Positions 38,101-53,100 are shown, counted from the stretch's first letter. The stretch is 64,000 bases of DNA from Apoderus coryli (GCA_911728435.2 OU452198.1:30037902-30101901), one strand, 5' to 3'. Program-made: numbers and translations. Notes: generated by a model from the letters alone, not told the origin.

Positions 38101-41100
38101 TGAAACCAATAAATTCCAAATAAAGAATTTCTTATTAATCCATATTGAAACCAATTCGTTCCATGGTAATTTTTATTCAGTACTTCCATATTAAACGCAA
38201 TTGAAATAAGCAGTTTCATGCCGCATAAAAACTAATTCAAACTGATAAAACCAAATTAAACATTTGATTTGGAATACCTTATTGATACCAATAAATTCCA
38301 AATACAGAATTTCTTATTAATCCATATTGAACCAATTCGTTTCATGGTAATTTTTATTCAGTACTTCCATATTAAACGCAATTGAAATAAGCAGTTTCAT
38401 GCCGCATAAAAACTAATTCAAACTGATAAAACCAAATTAAACATTTGATTTAGAATACCTTATTGAAACCAATAAATTCCAAATAAAGAATTTCTTATTA
38501 ATCCATATTGAAACCAATTCGTTTCATGGTAATTTTATTCAGTACTTCCATATTAAACGCAATTGAAATAAGCAGTTTTATGCCGCATAAAAATTAATTC
38601 AAACTGATAAAACCAAATTAAACATTTGATTTGGAATGCCTTATTGAAACCAACAATTCCCAAATAAAGAATTTCTTATTAATCCATATTGAAACCAATT
38701 CGTTTTATGGCAATTTTTATTCAGTAATTCCATATTAAACACTATTCATTTTAACCTATTAAATCCGTATAAAACCCACTTTGTTTTGAATCTGTAATGG
38801 CATATTAGATCTAATCATATTTAAAACTTATAGAGACCAATACAATTCCATTGATGTGTTTTATATGTATATCCAAATAAACCCAAACCATATTGAATCA
38901 TATAAGATTACTATTAAAATAACATAGAGCTTGTCAAAGCCAGATTAAAACCTACATTCACTTATAGATACTTATAGATCCAGATCAAGTTTTAATATGA
39001 TTCTATACGGTATTTTCAACAGGGTATTCATTTTAGAATCTTATACAATGAAGCACTGGTTCACAATGTTTTATAACTATTTTTAAGATTATTATTTACC
39101 CAGATACAAACGTTTATTAACAAACACAGTTACAACTATGTAATTATTACCAATAATTAAAGAAAGTTTGGCTGTCAACAACTGACCGATCATCACTGAT
39201 GACTCGTGGATCGACGAAACGGCCATCTGGTGAAAGTATAGTGGTTGACAGAGAAACTCTCGGAATTAAGTATTGTTTTGTTAAACAAGCCCATTTCTAA
39301 TAAAGGCGTCCCGCTAAAAAAGGGAGTATCGGCGCATCTGTGTCCTGGTAATTGTGCATTATGGGGTCAGTGGCATCCGGCGGAGTCGATATAGTGAATT
39401 GTTTTCACTCGGCATATTACCAACAGAAACTAGATGTCGCCAAACACATTCTTTTGAAATACTCATTATTGCAAAAGGTATGTTTTACAAAAATATACTT
39501 TTGTATTCCTGAAATTTGGTACGGAAATATAAAATTCTAAACAACTTTTGATAGAAGAATTTTGGCGTATATTGTAAAATAAAGACACTACATTGATGAT
39601 GATATTCATAAATAAATTTGTTTGTTGTTGCCCAAAATGTCATTCCAAAATTCAAAAATTTGTTTTCCTTCACCCTCTTGTTACATTTATCCTGGGACAC
39701 ACTGTATATTTTCTTAAATTTCCATTGCCATTTTTTAGATATCTAAGCCTACATCAGACTGCCACAGATCTAACTATAAAGTGGACACCGAATCAGCTAA
39801 TGAATGGTTTTACTGAAGAAAGTCAGGATAAAAGGTAACCTGAAAACTATAATGTATATTAATAACATTTTTATGATCTTGTTGAAATATTTAATAGTGT
39901 TTATTGGGACTACGCCCTTCAAGTGCCCTTAGAAGACATCGTTTACGTACATTGTCATCAGGACAGTGAAACTGGTGGAACTGTCATTCTAGTAGGACAA
40001 GATGGCGTGCAACGACCTCCAATACACTTTCCAAAAGGTACAAAACAAAACTAATAATAAGTTTATTGCATATTTGGTCTAATGATTTGATTTAGGCGGC
40101 CACATGCTTGCTTTTCTGAGCTGCATCGAAACTGGATTATTACCTCGAGGACGACTAGACCCACCATTCTGGTCACAACGATCAGGTGCAAATTGCACGA
40201 AACGAAGACGTCCACTGCCAGCTTTGTCGGAATCCGAAGAAGCCACTAAAGATTATGTTTTTAGAATTGTTGACAACAGCACCCACAAAGATATCTGTAA
40301 GTTTTATTTTGTTGCTCACACTTCACCGATGTGTTTTTACCTAGTGCAATCATTAAATCAATCTGGTACAGGTATTTCGAGGGAGCTGGAGATGGGAGGA
40401 TAAAGAATCAGGGAGCCTGGACATCTCTGATCAAACACATCCCATCTCTAAACCTCCCTAGTGACGAAACTATATAACTTTCAGAAGAACTCCACCACAA
40501 AGTTAAGTAAGAAGGGGAAAGGAACTTACACGCCTGCAACCAGGAGCAGAGTATTCGGAAATTCACGCAATTGGTAGATGCGTACAATTTAATCTGGACA
40601 GGAACTATCGGAAGTGCGACATTGCGATCCATCTGACAGCCAGGGGGCAATATTAGCACTTAGTTCATATGTCATCAGCTCAGAAGCGTGGAAGCAGAAG
40701 CTAATACGTTAGCCAAGAAGGGGGCCTAATTGCAGGCTCTCTAAATCTCTCGGAAAAAGTCCCACTATATTCCAAGCAGAGATCAACGCTATATTAACCG
40801 TTGTGCTCAAGAATGCCTGCAGAGAGGCATCCCGGAAAGGCAGATCAATATTATGTCAGACAGTCAAGCTACATTAAATGCACTGAGGTCTTACACCTTC
40901 ACGTCAAAGCTAGCATGGGAATGCAAACAGACCCTAAAGCAACTGACAGCTCAGGGGAAAAAGATTACTCTGACATGGGTGCCAGGACATGAAGGCATAG
41001 AGGGGAACGGCGGACCAATTTACAAAATAGAGTGAAAACGCTCCGTTCTGCGGTCCGGAACCCATCTTTGGCCTTTCAAAAAGCCATATGATGAAAGAAT

Positions 41101-44100
41101 TTCGAAGAGGGGAAAAGGAACAACTTAAGTCCTACTGGGAAACAGTCCAGGTCTAAGACAATCAAAAAGGTTTATCAAACCCTCAGAGGCCAACGCAAGG
41201 AAGCTTATCCAACTAGAGAGAAGCGACACCACCCATCTCAAAAAGATGGGCCTAACCGAATACGACACTTGTGGTTTTTGCGAAGACGCAACAGAGAAAA
41301 CAGGACAACGTGCTCTGTGAATGCATGGCACTTTTCTGCAAAAGGATAAAACACCTTGGAGGGGTGACTCTAACACCCGACGAGGCAAGAAATTTAGCCC
41401 CCAGAGAAATCATCAACTCCATGAAAAGTGTGGGACAGCTGGGCATTTCATAGATTAGAGTCATTCACAAAAGATCTTCTGCAGGTCGAAGTGAGGGGAG
41501 GCCGAACCGCCTAAACGACTCCGATAAAACAGTCTACAATCTAGCCAAGAAGGGAGTGTCAACCTCTTTTGTAGGGCGTGAATCGTTCTGCGGCTTAGGT
41601 AAACACACCTGCAAGGAGATGCTCAGAATTAAGGAGGAAACAGACAGAGCAATATTATCTTCCTGCGCTGATACACTGCAACAAATTCCTCGGAAACTTA
41701 TCATGAAAGATCCAAAATCTGTTTGGATCTCAGTAAGAACGGGCTACGTTTTCTTACAGACATTGTAGCCTTAGGGAACATATGGAAGATTAGGCATAGA
41801 AGAGAACGACGAATGCAAATACGCATTTTAGATATATTATTGTCGAAGTGGCTAATAACACTTTAGAAGTTACTTATCAATTTCAACTACTAATAGGAGC
41901 GTCAAATATCATTCAATTAATTCAGTGATTGAATTTTAATGTGTCAAGCTTAAGCTTGGGAAAGCATGTTTTTGGCTACAGACATTTTCATGTTGACAAT
42001 TTTTTAACCAAACTCTGGTCCAACGTAAGGGTGTAGAGTTTCAAGCAGATGATCTTGTCATACTGACTCAGTTTATCCTGAATAAGCTTTAGGCAAGGTG
42101 TGAGCGGAAACAGCCGACTGTAAATCACAGAAGAACCATAGTTGCATCTTTCACTCGAATCGTGAAGCTGGACGTTCATATAAAAAAGGTTTTACAAAAA
42201 GCAAGACTGTTCGGTTCGACATGTCGACGAATCTGTGGAAAGTCCTTGGGAATTAATTCCAAACAAATCTCTTGGAGATGGGTTATGATTATACCGAACT
42301 TTGCGAACGCTTTCTGCTTTGCATATTATGCAAGCTTGTCTGGCCACCATCAGTAGTTATGGAAATACTTCTGGATTTAACTCTTCTCACCCTAGCTTTA
42401 AATAGGGATGATGACAAATGTTGAACATTTGGCAAGAATATCCAGGTTTACTTCATTCGAACGCGTGTATTCATCGAAATTTTCAGTCCACCTCTCACAA
42501 GAGAATTAACCATTTCTTAATTTAAAGAAATAAATTATCCATTTGTAAAGTGCACAAACAAAAACTTTCGAAGTCAACTCCACAAAATCTTTAATTTAAT
42601 TATGTAAAATAAAACTAGTTTCGGCTCAACAAGCCATCATCAGTCCTACAATAAAGACAAATACGAACGCATAAGAGAAACAAAACGTAAAATGGACAAC
42701 AAATTTGTCTGTAAGCTCATAAGGTAAAAAACTTACCATTTTGACAAAAAGTTTTTACCTTATGAAGATTTTGTGGGTTTGACTTCGAAAGTTTTTGTTT
42801 GCTTTCTTTTATATTTTTTAATTTGCTAATATTTATTAGATTTTTGATAATTGAACGGTTTATTTTAGCAATTTGTTGCCAGTAGGCAGGACCATTAATC
42901 TTAATTTCTCCTTTGCTATTTCAGTGAAAAGAAATGAATTAATGGATATCAAAGCTTCATTGCCTACGAAAGTTCGAGTGCAACTTTGTAGCACAAGCAC
43001 AACTAGTTCAGAGAGTTCCAGCAAGAGCTTTAGTATAGGTAAAATATTTATTCCTTAATCGAAATCTCCTCCGATTCTATAAATTAGGAAGGGAAACATT
43101 AATAGATATTTCCATAAATGTGGAATAATTAATAATACTAGAAATTTGATATTAAGATCAAAGTGTGCCAGATAGTCCACCAAGCGTCTGCATCAAAGCC
43201 GTCTGTGATTCCATGAAACGTCAAATTATTTCCAGAGCCTTCTATGGTTGGTTGGCCTATTGTAGACATTTATCCACTGTACGAACGCATTTGAGTGGGT
43301 TAGTTCATAACAAAATTATTTCTGGTGAAAATGCTAGTGAAGGTAATGCTTATATATTTAATTTAAATGATTTACGTAAAAGTTTCTTTGTTTATAAGTA
43401 AAAATGTACATAGTTACCAGTTTATATTTCAGAATTGCTTTTTTTACGAGGGTGTGTTTTTAATTCCGCGAAATGGTCGGGATGTAAGTTAGTGGTGGGG
43501 ATATTTTTAGTTGTGCCATATTCTATGACTCATCGTTACTACAAATATCAAGTTTTATCTTGCATTCGGGTCATTAATCATTGAACTATCGTCGTTCAAG
43601 CAACTTATTCGATAAGAAAAGTAAAGACATAAAGAAAATCGAACACATTTAGCGCATGGTATGGCATCATTCAAAGCAACCCTCGACCACGACAATTCGA
43701 CACTTGTTGAAAAAACCTGGAAAATGCTCGGTTGAAGAAGAAACAATTTTTAAAATTCTGCAGGATCATCTTGGCATGGGTTGGTTTCGAGAATGCTCAC
43801 GCCACAGCAAGAAAAACAGCGCTTGAAATGTTATCGTTTATTTTTTGGACCTCTGCAGAAGACGAAATTTGGATTCATGATTATGAACCAGAATCCAATC
43901 AGGACTCGATGCAATGACATAAAAAAGGCTTACCACTTCTCCCCTATTCCAAATAGAATAGAATACAATATGCTTCAACGTAATGTAAATAACGTTCCTG
44001 CTACTTATCACTTTGTAGGTATTTCGCTGGAAAAATGGGCTGAACTTTGCATAGACGGTGTTGTAAACGATTTTATGGAAGTTTATAGGTTGGCATATTA

Positions 44101-47100
44101 CGGGGGTATCGCGCATGAATTGAGACGAGAATTATGGCCATATCTACTTGGCCATTACAAATTTGGCAGTACAATTGAACAAAGAACTGAGTTGAGTGAA
44201 GAAACCAAACAAGCGTGAGTAATAAGTACCTATTAATGTTTAAAAATCGAAACACCAGCACTTGCTGAATAGGCCTAGTTGAAGTCATGACCCCAGCAGT
44301 TATTGCCCTAGCATAGAACATAGTAAACACACTTTGATTTCTAATTTTAGCTATGAGAATACAATGTCTGAATGGTTAGCTGTGGAAGCTATAGTTAGAC
44401 AAAGAGATAAAGAAACTCAAGCAACGGCTATAGCAAAATTGAGTAGTGAAAGCATGTCCGGTGATCAAGTGCCTAATGTGATGCAAAGAGATCTCAGTAA
44501 TGAGGTGAATTCAATTATTTTTAAATACAAACGAGTCACTAGCCAGCGTTTCATTTACTTTGCACAACCTTCTTCAGGAAAGAAGTATGTGTAAAGGAAG
44601 CGATTATTGGTTAAAATTTAGGTTTTTGTATTGTCATTCACATTATAAATCTTGTTCTTTCTATGATCCTGGTATAATTACTTTAAAGGTTTTCGAAGAT
44701 ATCATAACAGACGACGAATTATCAACAGATGATGAAGAAAAAGCTGATGACGTATTTGAGAAAAAGCCGATACGAACAAAACGCAATACAATCACTTATG
44801 ACAGCGATATTGAACCAGATAAAAGTGAGTGATTCGAGTATAGTAGTAGTAGATTTACACATTCATAGCAAAAAGACTTAAGTCATTCGTCAGGTTGATT
44901 TTTTATTTTATTTATTTTTTTTATTTACGGACAATGATGTCCAATTTCAATTTGATAATGATAATATACAACACTAGCGGTCTAGTCAAGATAAACACAC
45001 AATTACGAAGAAAAATTGGTGGAATTTCTTCTGGGCCAGCTCCCTTATTCACATCCAGATCAGCTAAACCAGTATATACATCTGAAATCGATATCGCGCA
45101 ATTTGAAATGCTATTTAGAGCAGAACAGGACGATAGAACCGCCTCCCTAAAGTCGCGATCGGACTAACCGGATGCGAAATACTCAGCTAAAAGATTTGCC
45201 AGTTCAGGACCGATATCTACTTTTTGGGCATTCCCGACAATTTCCGCAGGAACCACATTACTCACTTTGCGTTTTCAATTTACAAATTTCCAAAATGCCC
45301 TCAGGTTATGCGGCAAATTATACCTACTCAGCGTATCAGCTGTTAAAGCTCTGTAACGCTCTTTAGAAAGTCCCTTACATTCAAAACGCAGAGCAGCATT
45401 GTCAGAGTTATTACTGGTCTGTAGTGGTGGATGGTTTGTTGTTTTAGTCTTTCTAAAAGTTAATTTTTCTCAGGTTTTAATACTTTGTTTTTCTTTATTT
45501 GCCATAGAAAATGTAAATGATCCTGATGAGGAAAATACCGAATCAGCAAACTTTATGGTACAAAACGATGAAGCCTTAACTAGTTGTACAAATGTAGAAA
45601 ATGATGGTAGGATAATAAATGGTTCTATTAAAGAAGAAACCAATGAAATAACAAAACAGGAGAATATAAAAAGTGAAATGAAGGATTTTGTACATAACGT
45701 TATTGTAACAAATGCGAGTGTAGATATGAGTAATACCGGTAAGAAGCAACAATCATAAAATTGGAGTAGAATATAAACTTGCTTGCTTTGGTTATTTCTG
45801 AAACTGAATATCTTCAAAGCAGGGATAGGCGATGTAGACAATATACAGGGTGGCCTATGGTGACAACCCATTAGAATATTTCAGATACTACCATGAATTG
45901 AATTTAAAAAATGTCGGTATCTCTATTGTCTAATATGGTGTACTCAAATAACTTAATAACATCCACATAACACTTCCGGTTATATCGGAAGTTGATGGCG
46001 ACTTTCATTTTAAATAGAACACGCTATTTATTATTAAATTTTTTGATTATCCGTCAGAATCTAGACATGTTCCATGTATAATGCCTATGCCTAAGTTCAT
46101 CCGTTTTTGACTTATATCAAGATTTATGTCAAAATTGCCATTTTAGGCCAAAATAATAATCACATTTTTTTCTCGTAATCAAATCTTTCTGAATTATTTT
46201 GCATGCGTTGTCTTATAAAGTACGGTCTGCTTTTTCCGATTCCATTAGATATTTTCAGATTTATTCATACAGAGTGGTCAAAAAGTATACTGAAAACGAT
46301 GTTAGAGAACCAGAAGTTTTCAAATTGAACAGGTGTATTTTTATAATTTTATCTTACTTATCAAAAGAGCGCAACTTTGCATTCCGAAAATGCATACCCA
46401 AGTAGCATGGTTAGTGTCAAAAACTAAGTGATTAGTAAACAGAGTGCCATCATGGCTAAATCGCAGTTCCTAAAGTTTTTGAACATTTTGCGCATAGTAC
46501 CTTCCGCGATTTTGTTTGAAACTGGTGAGAGTAGCGAAAGTATCGAACCGGAGCTGAAATTCCGAAAAAACTCGGAAGCGTGTAGGACATGTGTGCTCAC
46601 CCCTGCCGATCCCGCACAGACCCGTTTTTTTTTGAGGCAACATCGGACCAGGGTTTGGAGTGGTGTATGAAAAGTGTGTCCCGGCCATTAAGCTTGCAAA
46701 TAAGTTAGTGGCAACTTTGTAATGCTTCTATACTATTGGTTTTAAAATAGTTTCAGATTATGTTCTTATTTTTTTTTTATTTAAAGGCTTTATTGCTGTT
46801 ACATTGTGGCTACAATCGATTGTTAAAGTGGCAAAATACAAAAGCTGCCACCTGCCACTTCAAAGTGGCAGGTCGAAGTGGATGATACCATAATTTCACC
46901 ACAGCATTAATAAGTACAGCATTCCGTCTCCACGTTCGCACTTTGAAAAAAAGTGTGACGTAAGATGCCGCCATTTTGGGTTACAAAACAGGTCCTGACT
47001 AAGAATAATTATAGTTTTTGGTTTCTAACCACAGTACTGTATTTTTATTTTTGTAAAAATATTTAAGTACATAATAATATCGCTGTCAATTTCAGAAATA

Positions 47101-50100
47101 TTTGTGGTGTGTCATAGTGATTGAAAACAACCTTGAGTGGTGTTATCAGTTAAATGTTGACATGATTGGGTGATTTTTAATAATAATAACAATAAACACA
47201 ACAATAATAAAGATTTTATTAGTGAAAAAAAGACATTTTTACAAAAGTTGAAGCAGTGCTTCCTAACTTAACCTAAATTTAACTTTTATTTTGTTTGTTG
47301 AATTGATATATCTAATTTTTTTTCTGTAATGGTCGATAATTCGAAAAGCTGAAGTCTCCATGGGTTATTGTTTTTTTTAATATAACAATTTTTTTTTATT
47401 TTGTTAAGTTATAGTAAACGCTTTATTTAATATTTTTTAAGTCAATTAGAGTGGCTATTTTTAACTAATATAAAACGTGATGGCCCTTATTCACTGTAAT
47501 CTTCAACGAAAATGAGTAAAAGTTTGTACGTATCTCCTCCGATGATAAGCAATTGTAAAATATGTGTTCAAATATTGATAATAGGCGGTAGGCTACTTTT
47601 GGTGAGGCTGCTTTGAAGGGAAATATTTTTAAAATAGTTCCCAAATCGTCACATTTTTCATTAAAGTAAAGTCAGTAGAAAAGAAAATAGATTTGTGTGT
47701 TACTCTTATGGAATCTACTCGCTTAAATATCGTTGTAGTGAGTTAAACGAGTAGTTTAATTCACAAATTACAACAACAGCAACTTTAAAGGCAAATTTTG
47801 GCAAAGACTTCTTGGAACTTTATAATGATATTGTCAATAAAATAACAACTAGCCACGCGACAACTTGTGTTTATGTTTCACTTGTATTTAGTTTAAAAAC
47901 ATATTAGATACTGTCATTTCGTAATATAAATTTTACGGTTATACAAATAGTTGTTATAAACGTAAAATTATCTAGTATTTATCTTAATTTTTACTTATTA
48001 CTCACCTAACAGGATCTTTGGGGAAGCGAAAAAAATGTTTAGAGCAAGTGTACCGCTTATTGGGACAACATTTTGCAACACACACATGTCCTCCGTGATT
48101 ATTCATTGTATGAATCCCAAGACACGTTAATAAAAATAAAATCCTTTTAATTCTCACGAACACTATACCAAAAACACAAAACACAGATTTAGATTTAAAC
48201 ACAATATTTATTTATCTCGTACACGCCGACAATGAACTATATATTGAACACAGTAGTGAACTGTATCTATCTACGTCAATGCGATTATTTTGACGTTGTA
48301 ACCCATAATGGCGGCATGCGCGACGATATGCGCAGGACGGCTTGCAAACGTGAAATGGTGAAAGACAGAATACTGTATTATTTATTATACTGTGATTTCA
48401 CTATCAAGTGATGTAGAAATTGTCTAGGATAGTTATATTAGCCATTAGCCATTAGCCTAGTGGTTGAAATTTATAATAGAGTGGGATTTTTTAGTGGAAC
48501 CCACTTTAAAATGCCACAGTTCGAAGATCACATAAATTTGAATCTTTAATGTCACCATCCATCTTGCCATAATAATTTTGATCATTTTTTTTTTTTTTGG
48601 TTTAGTAAACCTTTATGGAATAATAAATCAATACGATTTTTCTCGGGATGCCCGAGTAACTGTTATTTAGAAACTGTTGTGTTTTGACATGTGTCTTATA
48701 CATTAAATGTTTAATAGTATTTGTGAAGTTACAATTATGTATTATTTTATATGTGAAGATTGTAAATATTGTATGTATATATTTAAAATTTCAGTTTTTT
48801 TTTTACGTTGACGGCTTCTATACATTTTGTAATGTCATTTGGAGAATAAATAAATAAATAAATAAATAAGTAACCAATATCGATAAAATGATCATTGAAG
48901 CATTTATGTAAAAAATATTGAAATCTCCAATAATAGAATTTTAATAAATTTTTCTTAAATGTAATCAAATATGTGGCGCGTGCCCAAATTTCGAGCTAGA
49001 ATTACTATATTTGACAGTAAATTTTCAAGCGTTTGAACTTTTTGAATTTCAAGCTCATAATTAGGCAATATCCTTTTATCTATATTTATATTAAGTTTTC
49101 TGTAATATTTTAGATGAAATAAATAACTGATATGTCGACCAAGTAAAATAGTAGGGAACATGTTAGAAATTAATATTCAGGACAGAGACGAAAATAATAT
49201 TTACCCTAACCACAGCATTAATAAGTACAGCATTCCGACTCCACGTTCGCACTTTGAAAAAAACTGTGACGTAAGATGCCGCCATTTTGGGTTACAAGTC
49301 AGGTCCTGACTAAGAATAATTATAGTTTTTGGTTTCTAACCACAGTACAGTATTTTTATTTTTGTAAAAATATTTAAGTACATAATAATAGCGCTGTCAA
49401 TTTCAGAAATATTTGTGGTGTGTCATAGTGATTGAAAACAGCCTTGAGTGGTGGTATCAGTTAAATGTTGACATGATTGGGTGATTTTTAATAACAATAA
49501 TAATAACTACTGTAAAAAGTTGTTATTGTCAAAAAAGAATTAAGATTGTCAGATTTTTGATTAGTTTTCAATTTCTATATTATATTGGTCAGTTAAAATC
49601 GTTTCAGTTTTGTATTTAGTTTGTTATTTTTCGTTATTAATAAATCGCGTTTATTTCAATTTTCGTGGTTTATTATGAATATCGTTGTAGTGAGTTAAAC
49701 GGGTAGTTTAATTCACAAATTACAACAGCAACTTTAAAGGCAAATTTTGGCAAAGACTCCTTGAAACTTTATAATGATATTGTCAATAAAATAACAACTA
49801 GCCCCGCGACAACTTGTGTTTATGTTTCACTTGTATTTAGTTTAAAAACATATTAGATACTGTCATTTCGTAATATAAATTTTACGGTTATACAAATAGT
49901 TGTTATAAACGTAAAATTATCTATTATTTATGTTAATTTTTACTTATTACTCACCTAACAGGATCTTTGGGGAAGCGAAAAAAATGTTTAGAGCAAGTGT
50001 ACCGCTTATTGGGACAACATTTTGCAACACACACATGTCCTCCGTGATTATTCATTGTATGAATCCCAAGACACGTTAATAAAAATAAAATCCTTTTAAT

Positions 50101-53100
50101 TCTCACGAACACTATACCAAAAACACAAAACACAGATTTAGATTTAAACACAATATTTATTTATCTCGTACACGCCGACAATGAACTATATATTGAACAC
50201 AGGAGTGAACTGTATCTATCTACGTCTATGCGATTATTTTGACGTTGTAACCCATAATGGCGCATGCGCGACGATATGCGCAGGACGGCTTGCAAACGTG
50301 AAAGTCAGAATACTGTATTATTTATTATACTGTGCCCTAACCAAAAAAGACAAGGACATACGCAAAGTGGCAATGAGCCAGCTCGCCACTATTTAGCCAC
50401 GTCACTAGAACGTGGATTTAACATATTTATATAAGACTTAAAAACGTGGCTGGAACGTTGAGGACACCAAAAAATTCCCCATTTAGGTCACCGCCACGTT
50501 ATAAAACGGTCTAGTTTATGTGGATATAATTTTGGCGATATAAGATAAAGTTACCAATATCGTGACGGCTACGTGCTGATCACTTAAAATGCTACTTGGG
50601 TAGTTCTCGAAATATCGGCAATGTAACATTTTTCTGCAGTACCGTTGACTATGATGCTCGAATATTATTTTGGGTAAAATTGATTTTCTGTCTCCTGGTG
50701 CAAACCTAATTAATGCTAAGGAAAAAATGTTTCCATCTAATGAGCATTTTCTATGTGACACGGTATGGTTCTAAAATCCAAGATGAAGGCCAAGATTAAA
50801 ATCAAGGGAAATTTTCGGGATATAAAATTATCAATGCATTATAAAAATATTCCAGGATGTGAAAGTCCATTAAGAAATCATCTGGATGCAGTAACAGAAG
50901 AAAACAATTCATCTTTAGACACATGTTTCGAAACACATGGTTTAGCAAGTCCAGCTAGATCGACATGTGTGTCCCCAGCTAGTTCAAATGGAGGTGTTTA
51001 CAGTGTAAGTTGTTTGTTGTTTTCATTAAACGAGTAGGTATTTGGATTGATTAAATGCTTTTAACATTTTCTAGCAAGAACTGTTAGAAACTTTTGGCTT
51101 GAATCTCCATAGAATTGAAAAAGATGTACAAAGATGTGATAGAAATTACTGGTATTTCACTGGTGAGAATTTGGATAAACTTAGAAATGTTATGTGCACG
51201 TAAGTAAGGCAGTTAAAACAATCTAATACGAGGTTAAGTTTGAAAAATTATGATTCATCTCTAGATATGTGTGGGAGCATCTCGATATAGGCTACATGCA
51301 AGGCATGTGTGACCTTGTAGCACCTTTACTTGTCATTTTCAATGATGAATCGTTAACATATGCATGTTTCTGTCATTTGATGGAGAGAATGATTGAAAAC
51401 TTCCCAAACGGTAATGCTATGGACTGTCATTTTGCGAATATGCGTTCGTTAATCCAAATCTTAGATGCGGAAATGTACGAGCAAATGCATGCGCATGGCG
51501 ATTATACGCATTTCTACTTTTGTTATCGTTGGTTCCTACTCGATTTCAAAAGGGAATTGGTGAGCGAATTTTCATTACATATAATTACAATTTGTAATAA
51601 TAATAATAATAACAATTAGGTGTATCCAGATGTTTTCACTACTTGGGAGATTATTTGGGCAGCACAACACGTCTCTTCTAGTCATTTCGTGTTGTTTCTA
51701 GCATTGGCATTGCTAGAAACTTATAGGGAAATCATTCTCTCTAATGGAATGGATTTTACTGATATTATCAAATTCTTCAACGGTAAGTTATTTTATATGC
51801 AGAAGACCGGATCTAGTTGATGAGATTTGACTATCGAGAGACCTACTTTTTTAAAGAACAGGTATTTTAAAGGTTTAAAGTTATTTTTGTATGAACCAGA
51901 TATTTAGTTATATATTTTAGGTACAAAATAACTTACTTTACTTAATGGTTTTGTATAAAAAAATACTTTATTAAACACAAATTTCGTTGGCGAGGTATTT
52001 TTTACGTAATTAAATAAAATCTAGAAGTTCTACAAAAAGTAAATTACCGATTTTTAGTAACTTAAACGAAAAAATAAACAAAAAATATTGCTTAAATTTA
52101 AAATGAAGTCAGTCAGTCACAACTTTGGCGAATATAAATGTTTAATAGTCCATGATCACCACATTGTTCGTGCGCCCATAATTTGCAGGAGGTGCATAGA
52201 ATCCATTGTTCCCCATCTTTGCTATTCTCATACGGCTCCATGCAAACCAAACAAAAATATCCTTCTTCCCCATCTGTGAGTTTCCGATCCTTCTTTGATT
52301 TGTTATTTTTGGTAGAAGTTTCTTCTTCAATTTAGTCTCTTCACCAGCGTCTAAAAGTTTCCTTTTTACCGGATTGTCTTCATTTTTTTGTCTTTCTAGT
52401 TCCTCTTTCACAAGGGTATCTGTTAAGATAGCTGAGGAACTTTTTATGGCTACAGAATGGCTCTGGACCCTGGGCCGCATATTTCTCAGTTTGTGTTAAA
52501 TTATCTTCTTTGCTGTCCGAATTCTCCGGTGTTTCAGTTTCTTATCGTTCACGTGATTGGGAAATTAGAATGTTTTGAAGCACTATGAGTTTAAGTTTAT
52601 TATGTACATCTTCTTGTTTACTGCACGACGCGACGGTTGGTTATGTTGTTCAATATCAAGATTTTCGTTGTTTTCGTTTTCAAGCTGCGATGATTTAGGT
52701 CGGTCTTTAGCAAAACCAGGCATAAATTCGGATTCTAAAACCTGACATAATATTATTTGGGGAAGCAGCACTAGGAAACTTAATAATTCCTGGAATGTCG
52801 TCGGTATATGGTCATAGTTTTTCCTGGGTTGTTGTAATCCAAGAGTCGCAAGCTCTATTCCCCTATTTTTTGAGGTGGATATAAACAGATCAGTCGGCTT
52901 TTGTAAGATATTTCACTAATTCAGACTCCTGTTCTTGGATGAGCATATCCCACTTTAATACGTGGCAAATAATTATTTTCAACCTGTAGTTTGCCAGGTG
53001 TTACTTTTAAGCAAAATCTAATAATAATTAAAGAAAAATTAGGGGTAAGTTGGCGGTCGACAACTAACCTCATTTAATAGTCGCCAACTAGCACCAAGTA

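Larger units (their letters stand above)
27459..39026. mobile_element. 11.6-kb block with terminal inverted repeats and subterminal tandem arrays
   Basis: Left end TA-CCCTGTTGAAAATGCC continues AGATAGAACCATAT. The right end, inverted, reads TA-CCCTGTTGAAAATACC and continues GTATAGAATCATAT. Just inside lie a 110-bp array (left) and a 182-bp array (right). The words ATATTRAAACC and AATCCATATT occur in both, in a sense consistent with inverted orientation. The interior has no transposase of its own that I can find; it contains the DD41D mariner-like insertion and other repeats. The block could be one giant non-autonomous element or two related elements. Confidence 0.5.

Noticed and set aside
43720..44018. 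Extension of SGSM exon 11 leftwards over the open frame from 43781
   Set aside because: The region translates as a mariner fragment, and the CACTTTGTAG acceptor at 44018 restores the conserved SGSM reading.
50765..50855. SGSM exon 15 starting at the upstream ATG 50765
   Set aside because: The stretch is lysine-rich, not conserved, and the acceptor at 50855 gives the only phase that matches exon 14.
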